Shown in pieces: positions 1-7,891 of a stretch of 64,000 nucleotides of DNA. The notes below the pieces were generated by a model. That model worked only from the letters and a program-made list of their open reading frames with translations, made no database searches and had not been told where the DNA came from. Numbering within the stretch: position 1 is the first letter of the stretch; every line of letters begins with the position of its first letter. A program made the translations under genes and the position numbers. This DNA comes from Melioribacteraceae bacterium (GTDB lineage: Bacteria > Bacteroidota > Ignavibacteria > Ignavibacteriales > Melioribacteraceae). The stretch is taken from assembly GCA_016342755.1 (NCBI GenBank), contig JAEINS010000019.1, positions 16,018-80,017 on the forward strand. Reading direction: 5' to 3'.

Positions 1-1
1 C

Positions 2-43
2 GATCAGCCGCGAAATTTGGCAAAATCTGTCACAGTTGAATAA
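2..43 (+). CDS. C-terminal tail of an upstream gene (partial)
   Basis: The first bases read, in frame 2, as 13 codons ending DQPRNLAKSVTVE and a TAA stop at 41-43. The stop lies just before the ribosome binding site of the next gene, which is what the 3' end of a preceding operon member would look like. No function can be assigned from 13 residues. Frame 1 also reads openly to a TGA at 37-39, so the frame choice is uncertain. Confidence 0.3.
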   Translation, partial: DQPRNLAKSVTVE

Positions 44-54
44 TTGGAGGTTAA

Positions 55-1374
55 ATGTCTAAAAGAAATGTAATTATTATGGGTGCGGCCGGCCGCGATT
101 TTCATAACTTCAATGTATACTTTAGAGACAACGAAGATTATAATGTTGTTGCATTTACAGCTACTCAAATTCCTAATATTGATGGAAGGGAATATCCTGC
201 TGAATTAGCCGGCAGACTTTATCCTAAAGGAATCAAAATATATGAAGAGTCTGAGTTAGTTAATCTTATTAAAAAATTTGATGCCGATGAAGTAGTATTT
301 TCGTATTCAGATGTTCCATTCGAATATGTAATGACTAAAGCATCAATTGTAAATGCTGCTGGAATTTCTTTTAGATTACTAGGCGGCGAAGAGACTATGG
401 TTAAAAGTACAAAACCGGTTGTTGCTGTTTTAGCTGTCAGAACAGGCTGCGGTAAATCTCAAACTTCAAGAAAAGTTGTTGAAGTATTAAATGCGCACGG
501 TAAAAAAGTTGTTGCAATCAGGCACCCAATGCCTTACGGTGATTTAGTAAAGCAAAAAGTTCAAAGATTTGCGGAACTTGAAGATCTTAAAAAACATGAA
601 TGTACTATTGAAGAAATTGAAGAATATGAACCACATATAGCAACAGGTGGTATTATTTACTCTGGTGTTGATTATGAAGCAATTTTACGCGAAGCTGAAA
701 AAGAAGCAGATGTAATTCTTTGGGATGGCGGTAATAACGATATGTCGTTTTATAAAGCTGATTGTACAATGACAGTTTGCGATCCATTAAGACCAGGGCA
801 TGAAATGTCATATTACCCGGGAAATACTTCTTTAAGATTAGCTGATGCCGCAATTATAAATAAAATTGATACAGCATGGCCAGAAGATATTCAGGAAGTT
901 AGAGATAATATAATGGCTGTTAATCCTACAGCAACAATTATTGAAGCTGCTTCTCCGTTAACAGTTGAAAACCCCGAAATTATTAGAGGCAAAAGAGTTT
1001 TGGTTGTTGAAGACGGTCCTACATTAACTCATGGCGAAATGCAGTTTGGCGCCGGAACCGTTGCAGCCCAAAAAATGGGTGCGGCTGAAATAGTTGATCC
1101 TCGTCCATATACCGTTGCATCAATTACAAAAACATTCGAAAAATATCCGGAAATTGGCGTTCTTCTTCCGGCAATGGGTTATGGCGAACAGCAAATGAAA
1201 GATCTTGAAGATACTATTAATGCAGTTGATTGTGATTCGGTTGTAATAGGTACTCCAATTGATTTAGGCAGGATTCTAAAAATAAACAAACCTTCAACCC
1301 GTGTAAAATACGATTTACAAGAAATTGGAAATATTACTGTAGAAACAATATTGAAAGAAAAAGGAATTATATGA
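55..1374 (+). CDS. Cyclic 2,3-diphosphoglycerate synthetase-like P-loop GTPase
   Basis: 439 residues. A Walker A-like loop TGCGKS lies at about residues 130-135, a WDGGNND segment near 225 could be the DxxG-type loop, and NKID at 269-272 is a GTPase base-recognition motif. The N-terminal ~110 residues look like a Rossmann-type nucleotide-binding fold (VIIMGAAGRDFHNFN). This order fits the predicted-GTPase family annotated as cyclic 2,3-diphosphoglycerate synthetase-like; the substrate in bacteria is unknown to me. GGAGG at 46-50 sets the start. The stop overlaps the carbamate kinase start by 4 nt (ATGA), so the two are translationally coupled, which suggests a role in carbamoyl phosphate or ornithine metabolism. 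The family call is good; the cDPG-forming activity is not supported by context. Confidence 0.75.
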   Translation: MSKRNVIIMGAAGRDFHNFNVYFRDNEDYNVVAFTATQIPNIDGREYPAELAGRLYPKGIKIYEESELVNLIKKFDADEVVFSYSDVPFEYVMTKASIVNAAGISFRLLGGEETMVKSTKPVVAVLAVRTGCGKSQTSRKVVEVLNAHGKKVVAIRHPMPYGDLVKQKVQRFAELEDLKKHECTIEEIEEYEPHIATGGIIYSGVDYEAILREAEKEADVILWDGGNNDMSFYKADCTMTVCDPLRPGHEMSYYPGNTSLRLADAAIINKIDTAWPEDIQEVRDNIMAVNPTATIIEAASPLTVENPEIIRGKRVLVVEDGPTLTHGEMQFGAGTVAAQKMGAAEIVDPRPYTVASITKTFEKYPEIGVLLPAMGYGEQQMKDLEDTINAVDCDSVVIGTPIDLGRILKINKPSTRVKYDLQEIGNITVETILKEKGII

Positions 1375-2312
1375 AAAAATTAGCAGTTGTAGCTTTTGGC
1401 GGAAACGCCTTGTTACGTGGAGACGAAGTCGGGACGATTGAAGAGCAGGAGAAGAATACTAAAGATAGTTGTGAGAAATTAGTTGGTTTGCTGAAGAATG
1501 ATTATAATCTAATTATAACTCATGGAAACGGACCACAGGTTGGGAATATTTTATTACGTAACGAAGCCGGATACAATACCTACAAAATTGCTAAAATGCC
1601 TTTAGATATTTGTGTAGCTGATTCCCAAGGAGGAATCGGCTTCATGATTGAAAGACAGATGAGAAATGTATTGAATGAATCAGAAATAGAAAAAAATGTG
1701 ATTACATTGGTTACTCAAGTTTTAGTAGATAGAAATGATGAAGCATTCGAGAATCCAACAAAACCTGTTGGTGCTTTTTATCTAAAAGAAGAAGCTGATC
1801 TTCTTTCTACATCAAATGGATGGACGTTCAAAGAAGATCCTCGTAAAAGAGGATGGCGTCGTGTAGTTGCATCTCCAAAACCAATGGATGTATTTAATAA
1901 TGTACTTATTAAAAGTTTATCAGAAGCTGGAAATATTGTAATAGCAGCCGGTGGCGGTGGTGTTCCGGTATATAGACATGAGAACAATTACCTTGAAGCA
2001 ATAGAAGCTGTTATTGATAAAGATCTTGCTTCTGCTCTTTTAGCAAGACAAATTGGTGCTGATCAGTTATTTATAATTACCGATGTGCCAAAAGCGTATA
2101 TCAATTTCAATAAGCCAAATCAAAAAGCTCTTGATACAATTACAGTTGAAGAAGCAAAAAAATATGTTGCTGAAGGACAATTTGCTGCCGGCAGTATGGG
2201 ACCCAAAATTAATGCGGCAATAAATTTTGTAGAAAACGGCGGCAGTGAAGCAATTATAACTGAAGCAAAGGAACTTGAAAAAGATAATTGCGGAACAAGA
2301 ATAGTTAAATAA
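1371..2312 (+). CDS. arcC: Carbamate kinase
   Basis: 313 residues, the usual family length. It interconverts carbamoyl phosphate + ADP and carbamate + ATP in the cytoplasm. Visible family signatures are AFGGNAL at the N terminus, THGNGPQVG near residue 50, the glycine-rich AAGGGGVPV near 190, DKDLASALLA near 217, and GSMGPKINAA near 270. The start overlaps the preceding GTPase stop by 4 nt. With the downstream ornithine carbamoyltransferase it forms the last two steps of the arginine deiminase pathway, or the reverse, but no arginine deiminase is visible here. A strong terminator follows, so the carbamoyltransferase may be a separate unit. Confidence 0.95.
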   Translation: MKKLAVVAFGGNALLRGDEVGTIEEQEKNTKDSCEKLVGLLKNDYNLIITHGNGPQVGNILLRNEAGYNTYKIAKMPLDICVADSQGGIGFMIERQMRNVLNESEIEKNVITLVTQVLVDRNDEAFENPTKPVGAFYLKEEADLLSTSNGWTFKEDPRKRGWRRVVASPKPMDVFNNVLIKSLSEAGNIVIAAGGGGVPVYRHENNYLEAIEAVIDKDLASALLARQIGADQLFIITDVPKAYINFNKPNQKALDTITVEEAKKYVAEGQFAAGSMGPKINAAINFVENGGSEAIITEAKELEKDNCGTRIVK

Positions 2313-2339
2313 AATTTGAAATTTTAATACATTTGTATT

Positions 2340-2372
2340 GGCATTAAAACAATCTGTTTTAATGCCTTTTTT
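2340..2372 (+). terminator. Intrinsic terminator after carbamate kinase
   Basis: A perfect 11-bp stem (2340-2350 with 2356-2366, arm GGCATTAAAAC), a 5-nt loop and a run of six T at 2367-2372. It lies 28 bp after the carbamate kinase stop. Confidence 0.9.
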
Positions 2373-2408
2373 ATTGAGACAATAATTTGAATATATAGGA
2401 GTTAAGAA

Positions 2409-3410
2409 ATGGCATTTAATTTAAGAAACAGAAATTTTCTGAAATTGCTTGATTTCACCCCAAAGGAAATTAAGTTCTTACTAGATCTTTCAAAAGAATT
2501 AAAAACAGCAAAATATACCGGAACTGAAACTCAAAAGTTGAAAGGGAAGAATGTAGTTCTTCTGTTTGCAAAAGACTCAACAAGAACCAGATGTGCTTTT
2601 GAAGTTGCCGCAATGGATCAGGGAGCCGGTGTAACTTATCTTGGACCAGCAGGATCGCAGATGGGTAAAAAAGAATCGATGAAAGATACTGCAAGAGTTC
2701 TGGGAAGAATGTATGACGGTATTGAATATAGAGGATTTGGGCAAGATATAGTTGAAGAACTTGGCGCACATGCCGGAGTACCTGTATGGAACGGATTAAC
2801 AAACGAATATCATCCAACCCAAATTTTAGCTGATTTCCTTACAATTATGGAACACTCAGATAAACCATTAAGCGAAGTTACTTTATCATATTTAGGCGAT
2901 GCAAGAAACAATATGGGTAATTCTTTAATGGTTGGCTGTGCAAAAATGGGAATGAACTTTAGAGCAGTTGCTCCCAAAGATCTATGGCCGGAAGAAGGGT
3001 TAGTTAAGCAATGCGAAGAAATTGCTAAACAAACCGGCGCAACAATTACATTAACTGATGATCCTGTTGCCGGTGTAAAAGGTTCTGATTTCCTATATAC
3101 TGACGTTTGGGTATCAATGGGTGAACCGGATGAAGTCTGGGAACAGAGAATTAAAGTTATGACTCCATACCAAATAAATATGGAAATGATCAAAAACACT
3201 GGTAATCCCGGCGTGAAGTTTATGCATTGTTTACCTGCTTTCCATAATAAAGAAACTACAGTTGGTGAAGAAATATTCCAGAAATTTGGTCTGGATTCTA
3301 TGGAAGTTTCTGAGGATGTTTTTGAATCAGAACACTCAATTGTTTTTGATGAAGCTGAAAACAGACTCCACACTATTAAGGCTGTAATGGTTGCAACTTT
3401 AGGTTCGTAA
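2409..3410 (+). CDS. argF: Ornithine carbamoyltransferase
   Basis: 333 residues. It transfers the carbamoyl group between carbamoyl phosphate and ornithine to give citrulline, or the reverse in catabolism. The carbamoyl-phosphate loop STRTR (within [14 protein letters not shown], near residue 60), HPTQ near 137, the ornithine-site DVWVSMGE near 235 and the catalytic HCLPAFH near 275 are all present, so this is a canonical OTCase and not a YgeW-type unknown carbamoyltransferase. An AGGAG-like site precedes the ATG. The neighbouring carbamate kinase favours a catabolic (arcB) role; the sequence alone cannot separate argF from arcB. No strong promoter pattern was found in the 36-bp gap after the upstream terminator. 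Confidence 0.93.
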   Translation: MAFNLRNRNFLKLLDFTPKEIKFLLDLSKELKTAKYTGTETQKLKGKNVVLLFAKDSTRTRCAFEVAAMDQGAGVTYLGPAGSQMGKKESMKDTARVLGRMYDGIEYRGFGQDIVEELGAHAGVPVWNGLTNEYHPTQILADFLTIMEHSDKPLSEVTLSYLGDARNNMGNSLMVGCAKMGMNFRAVAPKDLWPEEGLVKQCEEIAKQTGATITLTDDPVAGVKGSDFLYTDVWVSMGEPDEVWEQRIKVMTPYQINMEMIKNTGNPGVKFMHCLPAFHNKETTVGEEIFQKFGLDSMEVSEDVFESEHSIVFDEAENRLHTIKAVMVATLGS

Positions 3411-3425
3411 GACAATAAATATATT

Positions 3426-3461
3426 AAGCCGCATTTATAAATAAAAATTTGCGGTTTTTTA
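3426..3461 (+). terminator. Terminator after ornithine carbamoyltransferase
   Basis: A short GC stem (CCGCA with TGCGG, extended by a wobble pair) separated by an AT-rich loop and followed by a T-run at about 3455-3460. It lies 15 bp after the OTC stop. Confidence 0.7.
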
Positions 3462-3468
3462 TTTATAG

Positions 3469-3500
3469 TTTGGAATTTATTTCCCAAAGTTATAAATTTC
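3469..3500 (+). promoter_or_regulatory. Bacteroidota-type promoter of the first tRNA-Phe
   Basis: TTTG at 3469-3472, a spacer of exactly 20 bp, then TAAATTTC at 3493-3500, which matches the TAnnTTTG -7 box in all but the last base. The tRNA begins 13 bp downstream. The second tRNA copy carries the same arrangement with the same 20-bp spacing. Confidence 0.65.
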
Positions 3501-3512
3501 GAATCTCAATAA

Positions 3513-3585
3513 GGGCAGATAGCTCAGTTGGTAGAGCAAAGGACTGAAAATCCTTGTGTCGGCGGTTCGATTCCGTCTCTGCCCA
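3513..3585 (+). tRNA. tRNA-Phe (GAA), copy 1
   Basis: 73 nt with a full cloverleaf. The acceptor GGGCAGA pairs with TCTGCCC, the anticodon loop CTGAAAA gives anticodon GAA, and the T-loop is GGTTCGATTCC. The discriminator is A and the CCA end is not encoded (A is followed by CGA). It differs from the second copy only at one acceptor base pair (A-U here, G-C there). It has its own promoter and terminator. Confidence 0.98.
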
Positions 3586-3592
3586 CGAAAAA

Positions 3593-3616
3593 ACCGGTGA
3601 TAGCCGGTCTTTTTTT
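3593..3616 (+). terminator. Terminator after tRNA-Phe copy 1
   Basis: Stem ACCGG (3593-3597) with CCGGT (3604-3608), a 6-nt loop and a T-run at 3610-3616, placed 8 nt past the tRNA end. Confidence 0.85.
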
Positions 3617-3657
3617 ATAAAAAAACAAAAAATATTTAAATAAAATTATTAAAGCTC

Positions 3658-3688
3658 TTGAATCTAAGTTCAAAAAACTATAAATTTA
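3658..3688 (+). promoter_or_regulatory. Bacteroidota-type promoter of the second tRNA-Phe
   Basis: TTG at 3658-3660, a 20-bp spacer, then TAAATTTA at 3681-3688 (7 of 8 to TAnnTTTG). The tRNA starts 13 bp downstream, the same distance as in copy 1. The segment CTCAATAA just before the tRNA is also shared with copy 1, so promoter and gene were probably duplicated together. Confidence 0.65.
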
Positions 3689-3700
3689 TTTTCTCAATAA

Positions 3701-3773
3701 GGGCGGATAGCTCAGTTGGTAGAGCAAAGGACTGAAAATCCTTGTGTCGGCGGTTCGATTCCGTCTCCGCCCA
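3701..3773 (+). tRNA. tRNA-Phe (GAA), copy 2
   Basis: 73 nt, anticodon GAA, CCA not encoded. Compared with copy 1, the acceptor stem has G and C where copy 1 has A and T (GGGCGGA with TCCGCCC). The two substitutions are on opposite strands of the same pair, so pairing is kept. Everything else in the tRNA body appears identical. Confidence 0.98.
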
Positions 3774-3776
3774 CAG

Positions 3777-3804
3777 AAAAGAGATTCTAACGAATCTCTT
3801 TTTC
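3777..3804 (+). terminator. Terminator after tRNA-Phe copy 2
   Basis: Stem AAAAGAGATTC (3777-3787) with GAATCTCTTTT (3792-3802), loop TAAC, with the T-rich arm continuing as a U-tract. Confidence 0.85.
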
Positions 3805-3857
3805 TATTTTAAACCACTCTTAAAACTTCTAAATAAGATAATTATCTAATCCTATTC

Positions 3858-3888
3858 TTGCAAAATAGATTACATCAGCATACATTTG
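3858..3888 (+). promoter_or_regulatory. Bacteroidota-type promoter before the barrel protein
   Basis: TTG at 3858-3860, a 20-bp spacer and a perfect TAnnTTTG box (TACATTTG) at 3881-3888. The last three bases of this box could be misread as a TTG start codon in frame with the following gene. Transcription would begin after that point, so the true start must lie downstream. Confidence 0.65.
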
Positions 3889-3915
3889 AAGTTTACAAAA
3901 TATAAATCGGGTCAT

Positions 3916-6900
3916 TTGAAAAAGATTTTATTCCCAATAGCGATATTCTTTGTTATTATCTCTTGTATAAAGGGACAAGAATTAAATAGGAATAATTATG
4001 TAACCGATACTTTAAAAATTAATTTTGATAATCTGTATAAAGTCAATTCATTAAATATAATCCCATTTTCAGAGACTATTGAACTTAGAGATAAACTGCT
4101 GCAAAAAAGTGATTACCATTTTAACTATAAAACCGCTCAGTTTTCAATTTCCGATAGCTTACAATATTCAATATTCGATACACTCTTTATAACTTACCAG
4201 ACAATAAAACTATCCTTCCAAAAAGAATATAAGCGCAGATCATTGCTTGTACAGTACGATGATAGGTTTCAGGATACCGTAAAAGTTATAAAAGAAAATC
4301 AATCAGCTTTTACAAGTGAGGATATATTTGGCGGAGATTTAAAAAAAAGTGGCTCAATTATAAGAGGATTTACAGTTGGCAGCAATAAAGATTTTTCGGT
4401 TAACAGCGGATTAAGATTACAGCTTTCCGGTAAAATTTCAGATGATATTGAGATTGTTGCCGCGCTGTCTGATGAAAACACGCCAATACAGCCGGAAGGC
4501 AATACAGAAAGGCTGGAAGAACTGGACAAAGTTTTTATTGAAGTAAGACATCCAAATGCAACGGGTACTTTTGGTGATTACAGCTATAATATTAAAGGAA
4601 CTGAATTTGGAAGAATCGAAAGAAAGCTTCAGGGGTTTAAAGGTGAATTAAAATCGGATGATCATAATATTACATTTGCGTTTGCCGGATCGAGAGGTAA
4701 GTATAATACAAATCAGTTTAACGGAATTGAAGGAGTTCAGGGTCCGTATCGTTTATCTGGCGAAAACAACGAGAGAAATATAATTGTAATTGCCGGTAGT
4801 GAAAAAGTGTTTATAGATGGGGAGCAAATGAAGCGGGGTGAGAATAATGAATATACTATTGAATATGCCAATGCTCAGATTACATTTACTCCGAATAAAC
4901 TAATTACTTCCGCAAGCAGAATATCTGTTGACTTTGAATATACTGACCGTAAATATAATCGTAATTTTTTGGCCGCTTCAACTGAATCCAAATTTTTTAA
5001 TAATAAGGTAGAAGTTAAGTTTAATTTTTTTCAGGAAGGAGATGATCAGGATTCCCCGATTGATATTATTCTTTCCGATAATGAAAAAGAGATTTTAAAA
5101 AATGCTGGTGATAATATTGCAGATGCAACTATTTCTGGGATTTCAATTGCGCCGGAAGATTCATTAGGCAATATAAATGGTTACTATTCTAAAGTTGATA
5201 CAATTATTAATGGTGAGAAGTTAATTTATTTTAAATACAATCCGGGTAGCGATAAAGCTATATATAATGGTACTTTCAGTTATGTTGGCGAATTAAAAGG
5301 TGATTATAAAATGATTAGTCTGGGCAGATACGAATTTGTAGGTATAAAACTAGGTTCTTATTTGCCCATTAAATATTTACCAATGCCGCAATTAAAACAA
5401 ATGGGAAACGTATATATATCGGCATCTCCATTAGATAAATTGAAAATTGATTTGGAATTAGCCGGGAGTAAACTTGATCTAAACAGGTTTTCTAACATAG
5501 ATGATAATAGCAATTTTGGATTTTCAAGAAATATAAGTGTCAAGCTGGAACAGTATAATCTAAAACTGAATAATAAAAATTATGGTATTATATCACTCGG
5601 CTATAAAGACAGATTTGTTGGTGAAAAATATAATTCGCTGGATAGAATAAATAGCATTGAATATGATCGTGAGTACAATATAGCTGATAATAGCAAAGGT
5701 GATGAGGTTTTACGTGAGGTTAATTTATTATATAATCCCATCCCGATAGTTTCTGTTAGCGGGCAGTATGGTTTAGTTGATAAAGATAATTTTACTTCGA
5801 ATAGATATATTGGGAAATTATCGGTTGATAAAAAAAACGAATATTCTGCTTATTATAACATGGATTTTGTTAATACAGAAACTGGTTATCTTACAACCGA
5901 TTGGACAAGGCAAGTTGCGGAGGCTTCTTTCTTCTACGGAAGTTTTAAACCCGGAGCCGAGTTTAAGTTTGAAAATAAAAAGGAAAAGTTTTCGAATAGT
6001 GATTCACTTCTAAATAACAGCAATAAGTTTGCTGAATTTAGTCCATATCTGCAAATAGCCAAATTATATGGTGTTAATCTGGCTGTTAAATATTCTTTGC
6101 GCAATGAATATTATCCTATAAATGGAAAGCTTGAAAAAGAATCGGAGGCTGTTTCTAAATCGCTGGAACTTGATTACAAACCAAACAGCAAAGTAACTTC
6201 ATCATTAAATCTGACTTTTAGAGAAAAATCATTTACTGAAAAGTTTAAAGAAATTGGTGAACTTAATAACGAATCGGTTTTAATCAACTCAAGAACCCGC
6301 TTAAGATTATTTGATGATTTTGTTACCGGAAATATTTTTTATGAAGCATCTTCTCAAAGATCAGCCAGTTTGGAGAGGGTATTTCTAAGAGTGCCACAGG
6401 GAACAGGCAATTATAATTATCTTGGTGATCTGAATAACAACGGAGTTGCGGAGGAAAAGGAATTTGAGCCAGTTTTGTTTGATGGTGATTTTATTGTAAC
6501 TACAATTCCAACTGATGAATTATTTCCTGTAATTGATCTTAAATTAGATACACGGTGGCAATTGGATTTTAAGAAAGTGATAAAAGATAATTCTTTTATT
6601 GGAGCTTTATTAAACCCGGTTTCAACAGAGACATTTGTCAGAGTAAGTGAAAACAGTAAGGAAACTGATACTAAAAAAATATATCTATTAAATTTTTCAA
6701 GTTTTCAAAATGCGGAAACTACTGTAAGAGGATCAAATCTTTTTCAGCAGGATATAATTTTATTTAAAAACAGCAGTAGTTTTTCATTAAGGTTCAGGTA
6801 TTTGGAAAGGAAAAATTTAAGTCAATTTGCCGGAGGAGTTGAAAGCGGATATTACAATGAAAAAAGTATTAGAACAAGATGGAAGCTGGTAAAAGAAATT

Positions 6901-7374
6901 AGCAACCAAACGGAATATTTGTACAAGATTGATAATGTTGCTGCTCCAATTACCAGCAATAGAGCAAGAAATGTTTTTTCCAGCAATATTTCATCTGACT
7001 TTTCTTATAGACCTTATGGCAAGCTGGAAATAGGTTTTAAACTTAAATATGCCAGAACAGAAGATAGTTTCCCTAGTGAGCCAACAATAATTGATATAAA
7101 TGAACAAACAATTAGAATAAATTATTCACTTGCCGGTAAAGGCAGAGTAAGAATTGAAGCAGAGAGGAAGGAACTTTTATCTGATGCAGATCCGGTAAAT
7201 ATTCCTTTTGAGGTGACAAACGGAAATCGTTTAGGCAAAAATTATTTCTGGCGATTAAATTTTGATTACAGGATTGCAAGTAATTTGCAGTCGTCAGTTA
7301 GTTATCAGGGTAGAATACAAGGCGGAAGTGATACAATACATACAATGAGGGCAGAAGTTAAAGCCTATTTTTAA
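3916..7374 (+). CDS. Large secreted outer-membrane beta-barrel-like protein
   Basis: 1152 residues from TTG at 3916. The frame is open from TTG 3886, but that codon is part of a perfect -7 promoter box, and the downstream TTG gives a classic signal peptide (MKKILFPIAIFFVIISC). The ISC could be a lipobox, though a barrel would need ordinary cleavage. A conserved-looking stretch near residues 145-220 (SIIRGFTVGSNKDF, then SGLRLQLSGKISDDIEIV and IQPEGNTERLEELDKVF) resembles segments shared by large Bacteroidota surface proteins, including SprA/Sov relatives. A Ca-binding-like GDLNNNGVAEEKEFEP occurs near 850. The rest is alternating beta-strand-like sequence ending in Phe, as outer-membrane barrels do. 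No enzymatic motif is visible and the function is unknown. Confidence 0.7.
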   Translation: MKKILFPIAIFFVIISCIKGQELNRNNYVTDTLKINFDNLYKVNSLNIIPFSETIELRDKLLQKSDYHFNYKTAQFSISDSLQYSIFDTLFITYQTIKLSFQKEYKRRSLLVQYDDRFQDTVKVIKENQSAFTSEDIFGGDLKKSGSIIRGFTVGSNKDFSVNSGLRLQLSGKISDDIEIVAALSDENTPIQPEGNTERLEELDKVFIEVRHPNATGTFGDYSYNIKGTEFGRIERKLQGFKGELKSDDHNITFAFAGSRGKYNTNQFNGIEGVQGPYRLSGENNERNIIVIAGSEKVFIDGEQMKRGENNEYTIEYANAQITFTPNKLITSASRISVDFEYTDRKYNRNFLAASTESKFFNNKVEVKFNFFQEGDDQDSPIDIILSDNEKEILKNAGDNIADATISGISIAPEDSLGNINGYYSKVDTIINGEKLIYFKYNPGSDKAIYNGTFSYVGELKGDYKMISLGRYEFVGIKLGSYLPIKYLPMPQLKQMGNVYISASPLDKLKIDLELAGSKLDLNRFSNIDDNSNFGFSRNISVKLEQYNLKLNNKNYGIISLGYKDRFVGEKYNSLDRINSIEYDREYNIADNSKGDEVLREVNLLYNPIPIVSVSGQYGLVDKDNFTSNRYIGKLSVDKKNEYSAYYNMDFVNTETGYLTTDWTRQVAEASFFYGSFKPGAEFKFENKKEKFSNSDSLLNNSNKFAEFSPYLQIAKLYGVNLAVKYSLRNEYYPINGKLEKESEAVSKSLELDYKPNSKVTSSLNLTFREKSFTEKFKEIGELNNESVLINSRTRLRLFDDFVTGNIFYEASSQRSASLERVFLRVPQGTGNYNYLGDLNNNGVAEEKEFEPVLFDGDFIVTTIPTDELFPVIDLKLDTRWQLDFKKVIKDNSFIGALLNPVSTETFVRVSENSKETDTKKIYLLNFSSFQNAETTVRGSNLFQQDIILFKNSSSFSLRFRYLERKNLSQFAGGVESGYYNEKSIRTRWKLVKEISNQTEYLYKIDNVAAPITSNRARNVFSSNISSDFSYRPYGKLEIGFKLKYARTEDSFPSEPTIIDINEQTIRINYSLAGKGRVRIEAERKELLSDADPVNIPFEVTNGNRLGKNYFWRLNFDYRIASNLQSSVSYQGRIQGGSDTIHTMRAEVKAYF

Positions 7375-7407
7375 TAGTTATTTGTTAATTAAAAATTAAG
7401 GATATAA

Positions 7408-7878
7408 ATGCGGGTAGTTTCAAATCTAATAGAAGCTCATATTTTTAGAATTGTAAATAATAAAATGGAGTTTCTTCTATTAAAAAGATCAGAAAAAGAT
7501 ATTTTTCCAAATGTCTGGCAAATGGTAACCGGAACAATAAAAAAAAGTGAGAAGGCTTTTAATACTGCCATTCGTGAGATTAAAGAAGAAACATGCATAA
7601 CTCCATTAAAGTTTTGGGTTGTACCTAATGTAAATTCTTTTTATAATCCTAATCTCGATCATGTATGTATGGTTCCGGTGTTTGCCGCACAAGTTAAAAA
7701 CAATTGTTCTGTGGCTCTTTCTGATGAACACACGGAGTTTCAGTGGCTTCAAAAAGAGGAAGCAAAAAAACTTTTAGCATGGCCGGGACAAAGAGATTCT
7801 GTAGATATTATTTATAATTATTTCATGAATGAAAAATCATTTCTTAAATTTGTAGATATAAGTGAAAATTTAATTTAA
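7408..7878 (+). CDS. NUDIX hydrolase
   Basis: 156 residues. NUDIX enzymes cleave nucleoside diphosphates linked to another group. The box begins at GTIKKSE and continues AFNTAIREIKEETCI, matching Gx5Ex7REUxEExGU except that the late glycine is cysteine. The four catalytic acidic residues are intact. The MVTGTI lead-in and the overall size resemble dihydroneopterin-triphosphate pyrophosphatases and MutT-like proteins, but the substrate cannot be read from sequence. It sits 33 bp after the barrel gene and 13 bp before the PfkB kinase, so it is probably in the same transcript. Confidence 0.88.
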   Translation: MRVVSNLIEAHIFRIVNNKMEFLLLKRSEKDIFPNVWQMVTGTIKKSEKAFNTAIREIKEETCITPLKFWVVPNVNSFYNPNLDHVCMVPVFAAQVKNNCSVALSDEHTEFQWLQKEEAKKLLAWPGQRDSVDIIYNYFMNEKSFLKFVDISENLI

Positions 7879-7891
7879 CAAGGAGAATAAA

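Noticed and set aside
2810..3487. A 225-codon open frame on the minus strand over the ornithine carbamoyltransferase gene
   Set aside because: It is antisense to a gene with every OTCase motif, lacks a ribosome binding site, and its product is compositionally odd. It is a shadow of the real coding frame.
5777..6013. A 78-codon plus-strand frame within the barrel gene
   Set aside because: It is an alternative frame inside a long coding sequence with no ribosome binding site or recognisable motif.
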